Shown here piece by piece: positions 19,085-27,919 of a DNA stretch of 64,000 nt (the stretch's first letter is position 1; each line of letters starts with the position of its first letter). The stretch is from Pseudonocardia petroleophila. GTDB lineage: Bacteria; Actinomycetota; Actinomycetes; Mycobacteriales; Pseudonocardiaceae. The notes beneath the pieces are model-generated. The model did no database searches. It was not told where the DNA came from and saw only the letters and a program-made list of their open reading frames with translations. The translations under genes were made by a program, and so were the position numbers. Location: positions 3,293,501 through 3,357,500 of the forward strand of contig NZ_CP060131.1 in NCBI RefSeq assembly GCF_014235185.1, given 5' to 3'.

Positions 19085-21133
19085 TCAGGGGTGGCGGGCG
19101 TCGGTGGGGGTGACGGTGATGCGGGACAGGGACTGGTCCAGGTCGTCGTCCCGGTCCGCCCCCGACGGCCGCACCCGCAGCACCACCGCGTGCTCCCCGA
19201 GGTCGACGGGCGGGTCGGCGGAGTCGGGCAGCACCACCACCGCGGCCTGCGCGATCTCGCCGGCCCGTGCGGGCCGGGCCGTGACGCCGCGGCGGGTCAG
19301 GGCGTCGGCGGCGGCCCCGGTCCGGCGCGACCCCCCGCGCCCGTCGGCGGAGTCGACCGCCACCTCGTCGGAGCCGCGCAGGGCCAGGTGCGCGGCGATC
19401 CGCAGGGCCGCGCGCCCGCCCGCCGCGCCGTCGACGAGGGCCAGCGGGGTGCCGGTCGAGGCCTCGCCGGCCCCGAACCGGGCCACGACCACCGTGGTCT
19501 CGGGGACCGCGGCCAGCGCCGCGACGGCGGTGTCGGCGTCCCCGGTGAGCAGCACGAGATCGGCGCCGAGGGTGCCGGCGAGCGCGGCCGGATCGAGGCC
19601 GAACCGGGCCACCACCGACGCGGGCGTGCCGCAGGCCTCCAGCTCACGGGCCAGGGTGCGCAGCTCGTCACCGGCCGCGGCGATCATGCCGAGCTCGGCG
19701 CCCAGCCCGCTGGCCACCTCCAGCTCCACCTGCGCGGGCAGCAGCCGGCACAGGACGACGCGGGCGGGGTGCTCGCGCCCGGTGAGGTCGCGGGCGAGCT
19801 CGGCGACGCGCCGCCCGTCCGCCGGGTCGTCGACGACGGCGAGCACCGTGAACGCGTCGACCTCGCCCAGCTCGGCGCGCTCCGCCGCCGCCAGCTCGCG
19901 GGCCAGCACGCGGTCGGGGTAGACGAGCTTCATCAGCGGGCCGGTCATGGCCGTCGTCACCAGCGCCATGATCACCATGAGGGTGAACATCGCGGGGCTG
20001 AGCACGCCGAGCTGCAGCCCCACCTGCAGGATCACGATCTCGGTCAGCCCGCGGGTGTTCATCAGCACGCCCAGCGCGGTCGACTGCCGCCGCGGCATCC
20101 CCTGCGCCCGCGCCGCCACCGAGGCGCCGAGGAACTTGCCGGCGATCGCGGCCACGAGGATCAGCCCGAGCTGCCAGATCCCGGCCGGCCCGACCGCGCC
20201 GACGTCGACCTGCAGCCCGGCGACGACGAAGAACACCGGCAACAGCAGGAGCAGGCTGACCTGCTCGAGGCGCTCCAGGATCTCCCGCGTCAGCGCGGCG
20301 GCCTCGCGGCGCGGCATGACCGCCCCGAACAGGAACGCGCCGAAGATCGCGTGCACCCCGATGATCTCGGTGATCCAGGCCGACGCGAGCAGCCCGGCCA
20401 GGACGACCGCGAGGATGTCGGGGGTCAGCCGCCCGGCCCGGGCGTGCCAGCCGACCAGCCGGGCGAGCAGCGGGCGGACCCCGAAGAACATGACGAGCGC
20501 GAACAGCAGCGTCCAGCCCATGATCACCAGTGCGCCGCCGGCGCTGCCCCCCGCCGCCACCGCGACGACGACGGCGAGCAGCGTCCACCCGATGACGTCG
20601 TCGATCGCGGCGCAGGCCAGCGCCAGCACCCCGGTCGGCGTCCGCTGCATGCCCCGCTCGGTGAGGATGCGGGCGAGCACCGGCAGCGCGGTGATCGACA
20701 TCGCCACGCCCATGAACAGCGCGAACGGCAGGAGCGGGACGGACTCCGCGTGGTAGGGGTGCAGGACCAGCGCGACCCCGACGCCGAGCGCGAACGGCAG
20801 CACGACCGAGCCCGCCGCGACCGCACCGGCGGCCCGGCGGCGCCCGCGGATCAGCGAGAGGTCGACCTCCAGCCCGACGATGAACATGAACAGCGCCAGG
20901 CCGAGCTGCGCGATCACCGACAGGAACGGGCGGACGTCGGGCGGGAACAGCACCTGGTCCAGGTCGCCGGGGAACGCCCCCAGCAGCGTCGGCCCGAGCG
21001 CGATGCCCGCGACGATCTCGCCGATCACCGCGGGCTGCCCGACGCGCCGGAACAACCGGCCCGTCAGCCGGGCCGCGACCACCACGATCGCGACGTCGAG
21101 CAGGACGTAGGCGATCACGTGCTTCATGTCCAT
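19085..21133 (-). CDS. Cation:proton antiporter (CPA2 type) with cytoplasmic C-terminal nucleotide-binding-like region
   Basis: A 682-residue protein. The N-terminal two thirds is a Na+/H+ exchanger domain with about 12 transmembrane helices, including GEIVAGIALGPTLLGAFPG, FMFIVGLEVDLSLIRG and the conserved ALACAAIDDVIGW (Asp-Asp of the ion site). Residues after about 420 are soluble, resembling universal-stress-protein-like sensor tails of this family. Expected role: monovalent-cation/proton exchange for pH or osmotic balance at the membrane. ATG at 21133; a second ATG six bases downstream is equally possible. It is divergent from a soluble kinase gene. Confidence 0.88.
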   Translation of the reverse strand: MDMKHVIAYVLLDVAIVVVAARLTGRLFRRVGQPAVIGEIVAGIALGPTLLGAFPGDLDQVLFPPDVRPFLSVIAQLGLALFMFIVGLEVDLSLIRGRRRAAGAVAAGSVVLPFALGVGVALVLHPYHAESVPLLPFALFMGVAMSITALPVLARILTERGMQRTPTGVLALACAAIDDVIGWTLLAVVVAVAAGGSAGGALVIMGWTLLFALVMFFGVRPLLARLVGWHARAGRLTPDILAVVLAGLLASAWITEIIGVHAIFGAFLFGAVMPRREAAALTREILERLEQVSLLLLLPVFFVVAGLQVDVGAVGPAGIWQLGLILVAAIAGKFLGASVAARAQGMPRRQSTALGVLMNTRGLTEIVILQVGLQLGVLSPAMFTLMVIMALVTTAMTGPLMKLVYPDRVLARELAAAERAELGEVDAFTVLAVVDDPADGRRVAELARDLTGREHPARVVLCRLLPAQVELEVASGLGAELGMIAAAGDELRTLARELEACGTPASVVARFGLDPAALAGTLGADLVLLTGDADTAVAALAAVPETTVVVARFGAGEASTGTPLALVDGAAGGRAALRIAAHLALRGSDEVAVDSADGRGGSRRTGAAADALTRRGVTARPARAGEIAQAAVVVLPDSADPPVDLGEHAVVLRVRPSGADRDDDLDQSLSRITVTPTDARHP

Positions 21134-21217
21134 CCGGGCGCCCTCCCTCGAGGCGCGCGTATGTTATCGACCACCCGCCGGGAGCCCGCCCGGCGCGACG
21201 ACCAGGCGAGGAGCGGC

Positions 21218-22048
21218 GTGGACGCTGCGCTGACGGCCCCCTCCGCGGTGGCCGACTACGAGATCGTGCGGTTGCTCGGCGAGGGCAACCACGGCCGCTA
21301 CTACCTGGCCCGCCCGCCCGCGCGCCTCGGGCTGGCCGAGGAGTTCGTCGCGCTGAAGGTGTTCGGCGACCGCGTGGGGGAGCAGGCCTACGAGCGCGGC
21401 GTGCGGGAGCTGCGCGCGTTCGCCGCGGTCCGCTCGCCGTACCTGGTGCGGGTCTTCGACGCCGTGCTGGAGGACAGCTTCGTCTACGCGATGGAGTACT
21501 TCCCGCTCGGTTCGCTCGCCGCCCCGGCCGGGGCCGTCGACCGCGCCACGACGCTGCTCGCCCTGGAGCACGCCGCCCGTGCCGCGCACGCGCTGCACGA
21601 GGCCGGGCTCGCGCACGGCGACGTCAAGCCGGCCAACGTCCTGCTCGCCGGGGACGCGGGCGGGCCGCCGGCCGGCGGGCGCCTGTCCGACCTCGGGCTC
21701 GCCCGGCACCTCAGCCCCGGCACGACGCTGACCGGCATGGGCCGCGCCAGCTCCGTCGAGTTCACCGATCCCGACCTGCTCGCCGGTGCCCGCCCCTCGC
21801 GCCGCACCGAGGTGTGGGCGCTGGGCGCCACGGTCCACCGCGCGCTCGCCGGCACCGGCCTGTTCGGCGACCTCCCCGACACGCAGCCGCTGCTGGCGAT
21901 CCGCAAGGTCCTGTCCGGGCAGCCGGTGGTGCACCCGGGCCTCGCCCCCGCCGACGCCGACCTCGTGCGGGCCTGCCTCGCGGAGGGGTCCGCGCGACTG
22001 GCCACCGCCGAGCAGGTCGCCGACCGGCTGGCCGACCTGCCCCGGTGA
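21218..22048 (+). CDS. Divergent soluble Ser/Thr protein kinase
   Basis: A 276-residue protein that is almost only a kinase domain, with no transmembrane segment. Glycine loop LGEGNHGRYYLA and VAK-type lysine (FVALKVF) are present. The catalytic loop is HGDVKPANVLL (HGD for HRD), the metal motif is DLGLARHL (DLG for DFG), and the APE motif is replaced by EFTDPDL. The catalytic Asp and Asn remain, so weak activity is possible. GTG at 21218 has gaggag five bases upstream; an in-frame ATG at 21161 overlaps a likely TATGTT -10 and is less likely. It diverges from the antiporter gene and may regulate it, which is inference. Confidence 0.78.
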   Translation: MDAALTAPSAVADYEIVRLLGEGNHGRYYLARPPARLGLAEEFVALKVFGDRVGEQAYERGVRELRAFAAVRSPYLVRVFDAVLEDSFVYAMEYFPLGSLAAPAGAVDRATTLLALEHAARAAHALHEAGLAHGDVKPANVLLAGDAGGPPAGGRLSDLGLARHLSPGTTLTGMGRASSVEFTDPDLLAGARPSRRTEVWALGATVHRALAGTGLFGDLPDTQPLLAIRKVLSGQPVVHPGLAPADADLVRACLAEGSARLATAEQVADRLADLPR

Positions 22049-22078
22049 ACCGGGCCCGCGCGGACCGTCGCGGGCCGC

Positions 22079-23833
22079 TCAGAGGAACCCGCCGAACGAC
22101 CACCAGTCGTAGAGGACGGCGGCGTCGCCGTCGGACCGGGTGACGACGGCCCGGGTGCGGGTGCGGGGATCGGTCCAGTCGATCGTGGCACCCGTCGCGG
22201 CCTCGGCGTAGCAGGCGAGCGCCCCGGTCTCGCGGTTGCGGGACCAGCTCCCGGCCGTGGCGGTCCCGTCGCGGCAGGTGGTGATGTCGCCCTCGGGGAG
22301 CGCGCGGGCGGTGGCGTCGGCGGCGTGGTCGGCCGCGAGCTGCGCCTCGGCGGCGTAGTGCAGGAACGTCGCCGTGCCCGGGCCGTTCGCAGGCCCGTCC
22401 GTGCAGGTCAGGGCGGCGTCGACGGCCGGGGACTCGCGGTCGGGCGCGGGCGCGCAGTTCGCCGCGGAGAACCCGATCGGCAGGACGGCCAGCAGCGACT
22501 GCTGCGCGGGCGTCAGGTCGGCGGGGGGCTGCGGGGGGTCGGTGGCGCGGGGGAGCAGCAGCACCGCCGCCACGACCGCCGCGACCACCAGCACCGCACC
22601 GCCCGCCACGAACGGCCACGGCGACCGGCGCGGGGCCGCGGCGGGTGCGGCGGGCGGGCGGTACGCCGGGAGCGGGGCGTTCGACGTCGCCGCGTGCCGG
22701 AGGGGGGTCTCGCGTCCCAGGGGGGTCGTCGCGTCCGGACCCCACCCGGGACCCGGACGGGCGGGCGCGGGACGGTCCGGCGGGCGCGGCGGCGGGGCCG
22801 GCCGGTCGGTCGGGGCGGGCCGCGGCTGGTCCGCCCGCGCCCGGCGGGCCGCGCGCTCGAGCGCCGCGCGGTCGATCAGCTGGGCGTGGTCGGAGGGCAG
22901 GTCGGGCGGTGCGGCCGGGACGATCGTCGGCTGGTCGGGGGCGACGCCGGGCCGGGCCGGTTCGGGGCGCGCCGGTTCGGGACGGGACAGGTCGGCGACC
23001 GTCACCGACCCGTCGAGCGCCTTGCGCGCGGCCACGGCGAGCGCCCCGGCCGACGGGAAGCGCTGCGCCGGGTCCTTCGCCATGCCGCGCGCCACGACGT
23101 CGTCGATCGTGGCGGGCGCGGCGACCCGGTGCTGCGACGGCCGGGGCGGTGGGGTGCGCAGGTGCGCCCGCATCAGCGCGGGCAGCCCCTCCACCGGGAA
23201 CGGCTTCTCCCCGGTCAGGCACTCGTGCAGCACGCAGGCCAGCGCGTAGACGTCGGCGCGCCCGTCGACCGGCTGCTCCAGGAACCGCTCCGGGGCCATG
23301 TAGTCCAGCGTGCCGACGGCCGTGCCCGCCCGCGTGATCCCGGCCCCGGTGGTGTCGCTGCTCAGCGAGCGCGCGATGCCGAAGTCGACGAGGTAGGCGA
23401 AGTCGTCGCCGTCCTCGTTCGCGGCGAGGAGCACGTTGGACGGCTTGACGTCGCGGTGGATCAGCCCGGACCGGTGCGCGCTGTCCAGCGCCCGCGCGAC
23501 CTGCGAGAGCACCCCGACCGCCCGGGCCGGGGACAGCCGCCCGGACCGCTCCAGCAGCTCCGCGAGGTCCTCGCCCTCGACCAGGCGCATGTCGAGGTAG
23601 AGCCGGCCGTCGATCTCGCCCCAGTTGTGGATGGGGATGACGTGCGGATCGGTCAGGCGCGCCGTCACCCGCGACTCGCGCAGGAACCGCTGCCGGAACT
23701 CCGCGTCCTCGCCCAGGTCGGCGTGCAGGAGCTTCAGGGCGACCGTGCGGTCCTGCGCCACGTGGTAGGCGCGGTGGACCTCGCCCATCCCGCCGCTCCC
23801 GAGCAGCCCGTCGAGCCGGTACGGCCCGAACAT
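22079..23833 (-). CDS. Ser/Thr receptor kinase with cysteine-containing sensor domain
   Basis: A 584-residue kinase. Kinase domain at about 4-262 ([36 protein letters not shown]), a Pro/Arg/Ala-rich linker with PEPARPEPARP repeats, one transmembrane helix (about 404-428) and an external domain (about 440-584) starting LPIGFSAANCAPA with cysteines, WSRNRETGALACY, WTD and LYDWW. That domain matches the kinase at 11378-13234, so the two are paralogues within 10 kb. Start: ATG at 23833 with GGGAGGG at 23846-23852. The GTG at 23842 is an alternative but sits too close to that Shine-Dalgarno. The likely signal is periplasmic and unknown. Confidence 0.88.
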   Translation of the reverse strand: MFGPYRLDGLLGSGGMGEVHRAYHVAQDRTVALKLLHADLGEDAEFRQRFLRESRVTARLTDPHVIPIHNWGEIDGRLYLDMRLVEGEDLAELLERSGRLSPARAVGVLSQVARALDSAHRSGLIHRDVKPSNVLLAANEDGDDFAYLVDFGIARSLSSDTTGAGITRAGTAVGTLDYMAPERFLEQPVDGRADVYALACVLHECLTGEKPFPVEGLPALMRAHLRTPPPRPSQHRVAAPATIDDVVARGMAKDPAQRFPSAGALAVAARKALDGSVTVADLSRPEPARPEPARPGVAPDQPTIVPAAPPDLPSDHAQLIDRAALERAARRARADQPRPAPTDRPAPPPRPPDRPAPARPGPGWGPDATTPLGRETPLRHAATSNAPLPAYRPPAAPAAAPRRSPWPFVAGGAVLVVAAVVAAVLLLPRATDPPQPPADLTPAQQSLLAVLPIGFSAANCAPAPDRESPAVDAALTCTDGPANGPGTATFLHYAAEAQLAADHAADATARALPEGDITTCRDGTATAGSWSRNRETGALACYAEAATGATIDWTDPRTRTRAVVTRSDGDAAVLYDWWSFGGFL

Positions 23834-23912
23834 CTCCGCCACGACCCTCCCGCTCCCCTCGTCGGTGGGACCGAGTATCGACGGTGCCGCCGCACGGCGC
23901 CCGCCTCGGGGG

Positions 23913-25301
23913 TCAGATCGAGGGCAGGCGGGCGCTGGCCAGCACGGCGTCGAGGTCGGCGCGGTCGGCGAGCGGGGGAGCGTCGGCCGGGCCGCCCGCG
24001 GTGTCACCGTTGACGACGAGGACGGCCGTGCCGGGCGAGCCGTCGGGTCCGGTGGTGGGCAGGGCGAGCAGGAGCACGGTGCCCTCGGTGGCGAGGCAGC
24101 CGTCGTCGGTGGGGGTGCGGGAGGTGGCCTCGACGAGCTGGCCCGCGACCCCGCCGGCCTCGAACGGGCGGGGTGCGGACACCTGGACGTCGGGCGTGGC
24201 GCCGTCGGCGGAGAGGTAGAACGACGAGCCGGTCTCGCGCGCGAACGACGTCGCGACCGCGTCGGCGGGCCGCGCACCCGGCACGAACGCGCTCGCGACG
24301 ACCCCGCGGAAGTACTGGTTGCCGTCGCACTCGTAGCCGGGGGCGTCGGCGCGCCCCTCCAGCGGGGCGCCGAGGACGGAGCCGACGTTCGGCGAGTCGG
24401 TCCACTCCGGTGGCACCGCGTAGGTGAGGGTCGCGGTGGTGATGGTCCGGAAGTCGGCGGGGACGCGCTGCTCGGTGGTCCGGTTCAGGAGCAGGTAGCC
24501 GCCGACGCCCAGCACGGCGAGCAGCAGCACCCCGACGGAGACCAGCGCGACGAGGCGGCCGCGGCGCGGCGGCGGGGGAGGCGGCGGGGCCCAGCCGCCC
24601 CACGGCTGCGGCTGCTGCCCCCAGGCCTGCTGTCCCCACGGCTGCTGTCCCCACGGCTGCTGACCCGGTACCTGCTGACCGGGAGCGTGCTGACCGGGTG
24701 CGTGCTGTCCCGGCTGATGTCCCCAGGCCTGCGGGCCGGGATCCGGTGGGCCCCACGGCGTCCCGACCTGCGTCGGCGGGTTCCCCCACTGCGGCGACGG
24801 GCCGGTGCCCACCGGGGGCTGCTGCCCGGTCGGCCATCCGGGCGCGGACGCGGCGCCCGGGGGCTGACCGGGCCCCCACGGACCACCGGGTCCCCACTGC
24901 TGGCCGGGTCCCCACTGCTGGCCGGGTCCCCACTGCTGGTCGGGTCCCCACTGCTGGTCGGGTCCCCACTGCTGGTCGGCGGACCAGCCGAGCCGGGTCT
25001 CCGGGGCCGCGGGCGGGTGCGGGCCGGACGGGTGCCGGCCGGACGGGTCACCGGCCCACGGCGAACCCGCCTGTCCGGGCGGCCACCCACCGGCGACGGT
25101 CGGGTCGGCGGGCCCGGCCGGGGTGGGGTCCGCGGCGGGCGCCCCCTCCTCGGACCAGTCGCGGCCCCGGGCCGCGAACGGCGGGTCCTGGGGCGGCGCG
25201 GCGAACGAGGTGACGTCCGGATCGGGTGCGGCGGACCGGGCCCCGTCGTCCGCACCAGCATCCGGACCGTCGTCCGGCGAGCCCCCCTGCGGCGTCGTCA
25301 C
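23913..25301 (-). CDS. Single-pass membrane protein with Gln/Trp/Pro/Gly-rich cytoplasmic domain
   Basis: A 462-residue protein. Residues 1 to about 240 are low-complexity: QQWGPG units, GQHAPGQ and WGQQPWGQQ. One transmembrane helix lies at about 247-271, then an external domain of about 190 residues (TLTYAVPPEWTDSPNVGSVL, GYECDGNQYFRGVV, DDGCLATEG) with a pair of cysteines. There is no kinase domain, but the layout (disordered inside, single helix, cysteine-containing outside) mirrors the neighbouring receptor kinases. GTG at 25301 with TAGAGT ending 8 bases upstream, probably leaderless. Function unknown; a kinase substrate or co-receptor is possible. Confidence 0.75.
   Translation of the reverse strand: MTTPQGGSPDDGPDAGADDGARSAAPDPDVTSFAAPPQDPPFAARGRDWSEEGAPAADPTPAGPADPTVAGGWPPGQAGSPWAGDPSGRHPSGPHPPAAPETRLGWSADQQWGPDQQWGPDQQWGPGQQWGPGQQWGPGGPWGPGQPPGAASAPGWPTGQQPPVGTGPSPQWGNPPTQVGTPWGPPDPGPQAWGHQPGQHAPGQHAPGQQVPGQQPWGQQPWGQQAWGQQPQPWGGWAPPPPPPPRRGRLVALVSVGVLLLAVLGVGGYLLLNRTTEQRVPADFRTITTATLTYAVPPEWTDSPNVGSVLGAPLEGRADAPGYECDGNQYFRGVVASAFVPGARPADAVATSFARETGSSFYLSADGATPDVQVSAPRPFEAGGVAGQLVEATSRTPTDDGCLATEGTVLLLALPTTGPDGSPGTAVLVVNGDTAGGPADAPPLADRADLDAVLASARLPSI
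24888..24977. repeat. Five perfect or near-perfect 18-bp tandem repeats in the membrane protein gene
   Basis: Five consecutive copies of an 18-bp unit (gggtccccactgctgg core) encode the hexapeptide QQWGPG/D. Near-identity at the DNA level indicates recent expansion, and the unit preserves the frame. Confidence 0.85.
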
Positions 25302-25354
25302 GGTTCGCGACTCTAGGACACCGCCGCTGCGCCGATCGGCCCACCCGTGCCCGG

Positions 25355-25765
25355 TCAGCCCGCCAGGAACGACAGGCGCACCGACCGGACGGGGTTGTCG
25401 CCGTTGGTGTCGACCAGGCAGACCGACTGCCAGGTGCCCAGCGTCGGGCGCCCGCCGAGCACCGGGACCGTGATCGACGGGGCGACGATCCCGGGCAGCA
25501 CGTGGTCGCGCCCGTGACCCGCGCTCCCGTGGCGGTGGCCCCACCGGTCGTCGGCGGGCAGGAGGGCGCGCAGGGCCGTGAGCAGGTCGGTGTCGCTGCC
25601 CGCCCCGGTCTCGATCACCGCGATCCCCGCGGTGGCGTGCGGCACCCACACGCTGAGCAGGCCGTCGCCGCCGTCGCCGGAGGCGAGGAACGCGTCGATC
25701 TCGGCGGTCAGGTCGACGACGGTCTCGCGGTCGCCGGTCCGGATCTGGATCACTTCGCTGCGCAT
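25355..25765 (-). CDS. YjbQ family protein (UPF0047, secondary thiamine-phosphate synthase-like)
   Basis: A 136-residue protein with the UPF0047 hallmarks [16 protein letters not shown], the [28 protein letters not shown] region and the C-terminal [12 protein letters not shown]. coli YjbQ has weak thiamine-phosphate synthase activity that can rescue thiE mutants, but the native role of the family is uncertain. Metal- or ligand-binding histidines (HAT, HRHG, GHGRDH) are intact. The length equals the family norm. It lies between the membrane protein gene and a divergent aminotransferase. Confidence 0.88.
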   Translation of the reverse strand: MRSEVIQIRTGDRETVVDLTAEIDAFLASGDGGDGLLSVWVPHATAGIAVIETGAGSDTDLLTALRALLPADDRWGHRHGSAGHGRDHVLPGIVAPSITVPVLGGRPTLGTWQSVCLVDTNGDNPVRSVRLSFLAG

Positions 25766-25781
25766 GGGCCCAGCGTCGCAC

Positions 25782-25787
25782 TAGCGT
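25782..25787 (+). promoter_or_regulatory. -10 box for the leaderless class V aminotransferase gene
   Basis: TAGCGT ends 7 bases before the GTG at 25795, without a Shine-Dalgarno. It supports that start. Confidence 0.45.
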
Positions 25788-25794
25788 CGGCCGG

Positions 25795-26805
25795 GTGCGC
25801 AGCGCCTTCGACCGCTCCTTCGACGTCCCGCACGGCTACCTCAACACCGCGAGCATCGGCGTGCCGCCGGTCGACGTCGCCGACGCCGTGGCCGCGGCGG
25901 TGCTGGGGTGGCGCACCGGGTCCGCCCGGCCCGGCGACTTCGACGCGCCCGTCGCGACCGCGCGGGAAGCCTGGGCGCGGCTGGTCGGGGTGCCGGTCGG
26001 GCGGGTGGCGCTCGGGGCGACGGTGTCCGGGCTCGTGTCGCTGGTGGCCGCCGCGCTGCCGCGGCCGTCGCGGGTGCTCGTCGCCGCGGGGGAGTTCACG
26101 AGCGTCAGCTGGCCGTTCGCCGCGCGCGGCCACGACCTGACCGAGGTCCCCCTCGACGAGGTGGGGGCGCGGGCGGCCGAGTTCGACGCCGTCGCCGTCG
26201 CGGTGGTGCAGTCGGCCGACGGACGGATCGTCGACCTCGACGCCCTGCGCGCGGCCCGCGCGTCCGGCACCCGCGTCGTCCTGGACGCGACGCAGGCCAC
26301 CGGCTGGCTCGACGCCGACCTCGGCTGGGCCGACGCCGTCACCGGCGGCGCGTACAAGTGGCTGCTCAGCCCGCGCGGGGCGGCCTGGCTCGCCGTCCAC
26401 CCGGAGTGGGACCTGCCCGCCGAGCAGGCGGGCTGGTTCGCCGGTGCCGACGTCTGGGACAGCGTCTACGGCCTCCCGCTGCGCCTGGCCCCCGACGCGC
26501 GGGCGCTGGACACGTCACCGGCCTGGTTCAGCCACGTCGGCGCGGCCGTCGCGCTGCCGTGGCTGGTCGGGCTCGACCGCGCCGCGGTGCACGCCCACTG
26601 CACCGGCCTGGCCGACGCCCTGCGCGCCGGGCTGGGGATGGAGCCGGCCGGGTCGGCGATCGTCGCGGTCCGGACGCCGGGCGCGCAGGAGCGGCTGGCC
26701 GCCGCCGGGATCGCGTGTGCGGCGCGCGCCGGAGCCGCCCGCCTCGCGTTCCACCTCTACACGGACCGGGCCGACGTCGACCGCGCGCTGGACGCCCTCA
26801 CCTGA
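25795..26805 (+). CDS. Class V aminotransferase (PLP-dependent)
   Basis: A 336-residue fold-type I PLP enzyme of the class V/NifS-like group. It starts [17 protein letters not shown], with the Asp that contacts PLP in [11 protein letters not shown] and the Schiff-base lysine in [13 protein letters not shown] near residue 186. No catalytic cysteine loop of a true cysteine desulfurase is seen, so a transamination, epimerisation or kynureninase-like reaction is likelier; the substrate is unknown. The GTG start is supported by the leaderless -10 box. It is monocistronic, convergent with the DUF4439 gene. Confidence 0.85.
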   Translation: MRSAFDRSFDVPHGYLNTASIGVPPVDVADAVAAAVLGWRTGSARPGDFDAPVATAREAWARLVGVPVGRVALGATVSGLVSLVAAALPRPSRVLVAAGEFTSVSWPFAARGHDLTEVPLDEVGARAAEFDAVAVAVVQSADGRIVDLDALRAARASGTRVVLDATQATGWLDADLGWADAVTGGAYKWLLSPRGAAWLAVHPEWDLPAEQAGWFAGADVWDSVYGLPLRLAPDARALDTSPAWFSHVGAAVALPWLVGLDRAAVHAHCTGLADALRAGLGMEPAGSAIVAVRTPGAQERLAAAGIACAARAGAARLAFHLYTDRADVDRALDALT

Positions 26806-26824
26806 GCGGCGCCGCGCGGGCGGG

Positions 26825-27265
26825 TCAGAGGCCGGGGAAGTCCGGGATCGCCGGCGGGCTGCCGACCACCACCCGCCACCGGGCGCACCGCAGCGTGCCC
26901 TGGGTGAGGGCGTCGAGCGCCGCGCTGCGCAGCGGGCGGTCCCCGGTGCGCTCCAGCACCGACCGCCACGCGCCGAGCGCGTCGGTCTCCGCGACGACCG
27001 CCAGCGCCGCCGCCGACGCGGCGTCGACGACCGGTTCGGGCGGCGCGTAGGACGGCTGGGCCGACACCGCGCGCGCCCCGAGCTGCGACAGGGTCGTCTC
27101 CACGGCCGCCCGCAGCCTGCGGTGCGCCGCGGCGTCGTCGCGCGCCTGCGCCCGGTTCTGCGGGCCCAGGAACGCCACCGCCAGGCCGTAGGCCCACAGC
27201 GCGGCGTGCTCCGCGGCGAGCGCGGCCTGCAGGGCGTCGGTGGAGTCCTCGTCGATCTGGCTCAT
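26825..27265 (-). CDS. DUF4439 ferritin-like domain protein
   Basis: A 146-residue four-helix protein of the DUF4439 family: LQAALAAEHAALWAYGLA in helix 1 (Glu and His in the spacing used by ferritin-like metal sites), RDDAAAHRRLR in helix 2 and AETDALGAWRSVLERT in helix 3. The ATG overlaps the stop of the upstream lipoprotein gene by four bases (ATGA), so translation is coupled. In mycobacteria the homologous pair sits between proS and rimP, the same relative position as here. Function unknown; a membrane-proximal partner of the lipoprotein is inferred. Confidence 0.82.
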   Translation of the reverse strand: MSQIDEDSTDALQAALAAEHAALWAYGLAVAFLGPQNRAQARDDAAAHRRLRAAVETTLSQLGARAVSAQPSYAPPEPVVDAASAAALAVVAETDALGAWRSVLERTGDRPLRSAALDALTQGTLRCARWRVVVGSPPAIPDFPGL

Positions 27266-27744
27266 CCCAGCACCGCCCCGTAGGTGGCGCAGCAGGCCGA
27301 GATGGACGCGACGAGCCCGACGCGCTCGGCGGGCAGGCCGAGCGCCGCCTCGGCCGCGGCCCGCGCCGACGCCGTGACGGCGGCGCGGAGCTCGGCCAGC
27401 TCGGCCGCGGTCGGGGCCGCGGACGGGTCGGCGGGGGAGGGCGTCGCGGCGGCGGCCGCGCCCGGCTCCGGGGCCCCGGCCAGGCGGGCGATCTCGGCGT
27501 CGAGTGCGGCGGCGTGCGCCGTGCGGGCGGCCTGCAGCGGGTCGACGCGGGCGGCCAGGTCGGGCTCGGCGGCCACGACGGCGGCGGCGAGCAGCGCGTC
27601 GGCCCGGGCCGCGTCGGCGAGGGCGATCAGCGGGTCCGGCCCGTCGTCGACGCCGACGGCGGCGCACCCGGCGAGCGGCGACAGCGCGACCGGAGCCAGC
27701 ACCAGCGCCGCGAGCACGCGACGGCGCGACGGCCCTCCTGGCAC
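27262..27744 (-). CDS. Twin-arginine-type alanine-rich lipoprotein
   Basis: A 160-residue secreted protein. The N-terminus has SRRRVLAALVLAPVALSPLAGC: a twin-arginine-like motif, hydrophobic stretch and lipobox LAGC, giving a lipid-anchored cysteine near residue 28. The mature part is Ala-rich helical (ARADALLAAAVVAAEPDLAARV) with no recognised domain. GTG at 27744 has gaggagg closely upstream; longer frames upstream are unlike a secreted protein. Coupled to the DUF4439 gene, it resembles the conserved alanine-rich membrane protein found next to rimP in mycobacteria. Confidence 0.72.
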   Translation of the reverse strand: MPGGPSRRRVLAALVLAPVALSPLAGCAAVGVDDGPDPLIALADAARADALLAAAVVAAEPDLAARVDPLQAARTAHAAALDAEIARLAGAPEPGAAAAATPSPADPSAAPTAAELAELRAAVTASARAAAEAALGLPAERVGLVASISACCATYGAVLG

Positions 27745-27919
27745 GACCCCTCCTCGGTGCCCCGCCGGTCCGTCGGCCGGGACGGGCGCCCATCCTGCCA
27801 GGCACCCCCTCGGCCCCCGCTGCCGGAGCGCGCGTGGCCGGAGCACCCCGTGCGGCGCGCTACGCTGGCTGGCCCGTCCGGCCGCCCGCCCCGGCACCAC
27901 CGACACCCCAGGAGAACGC

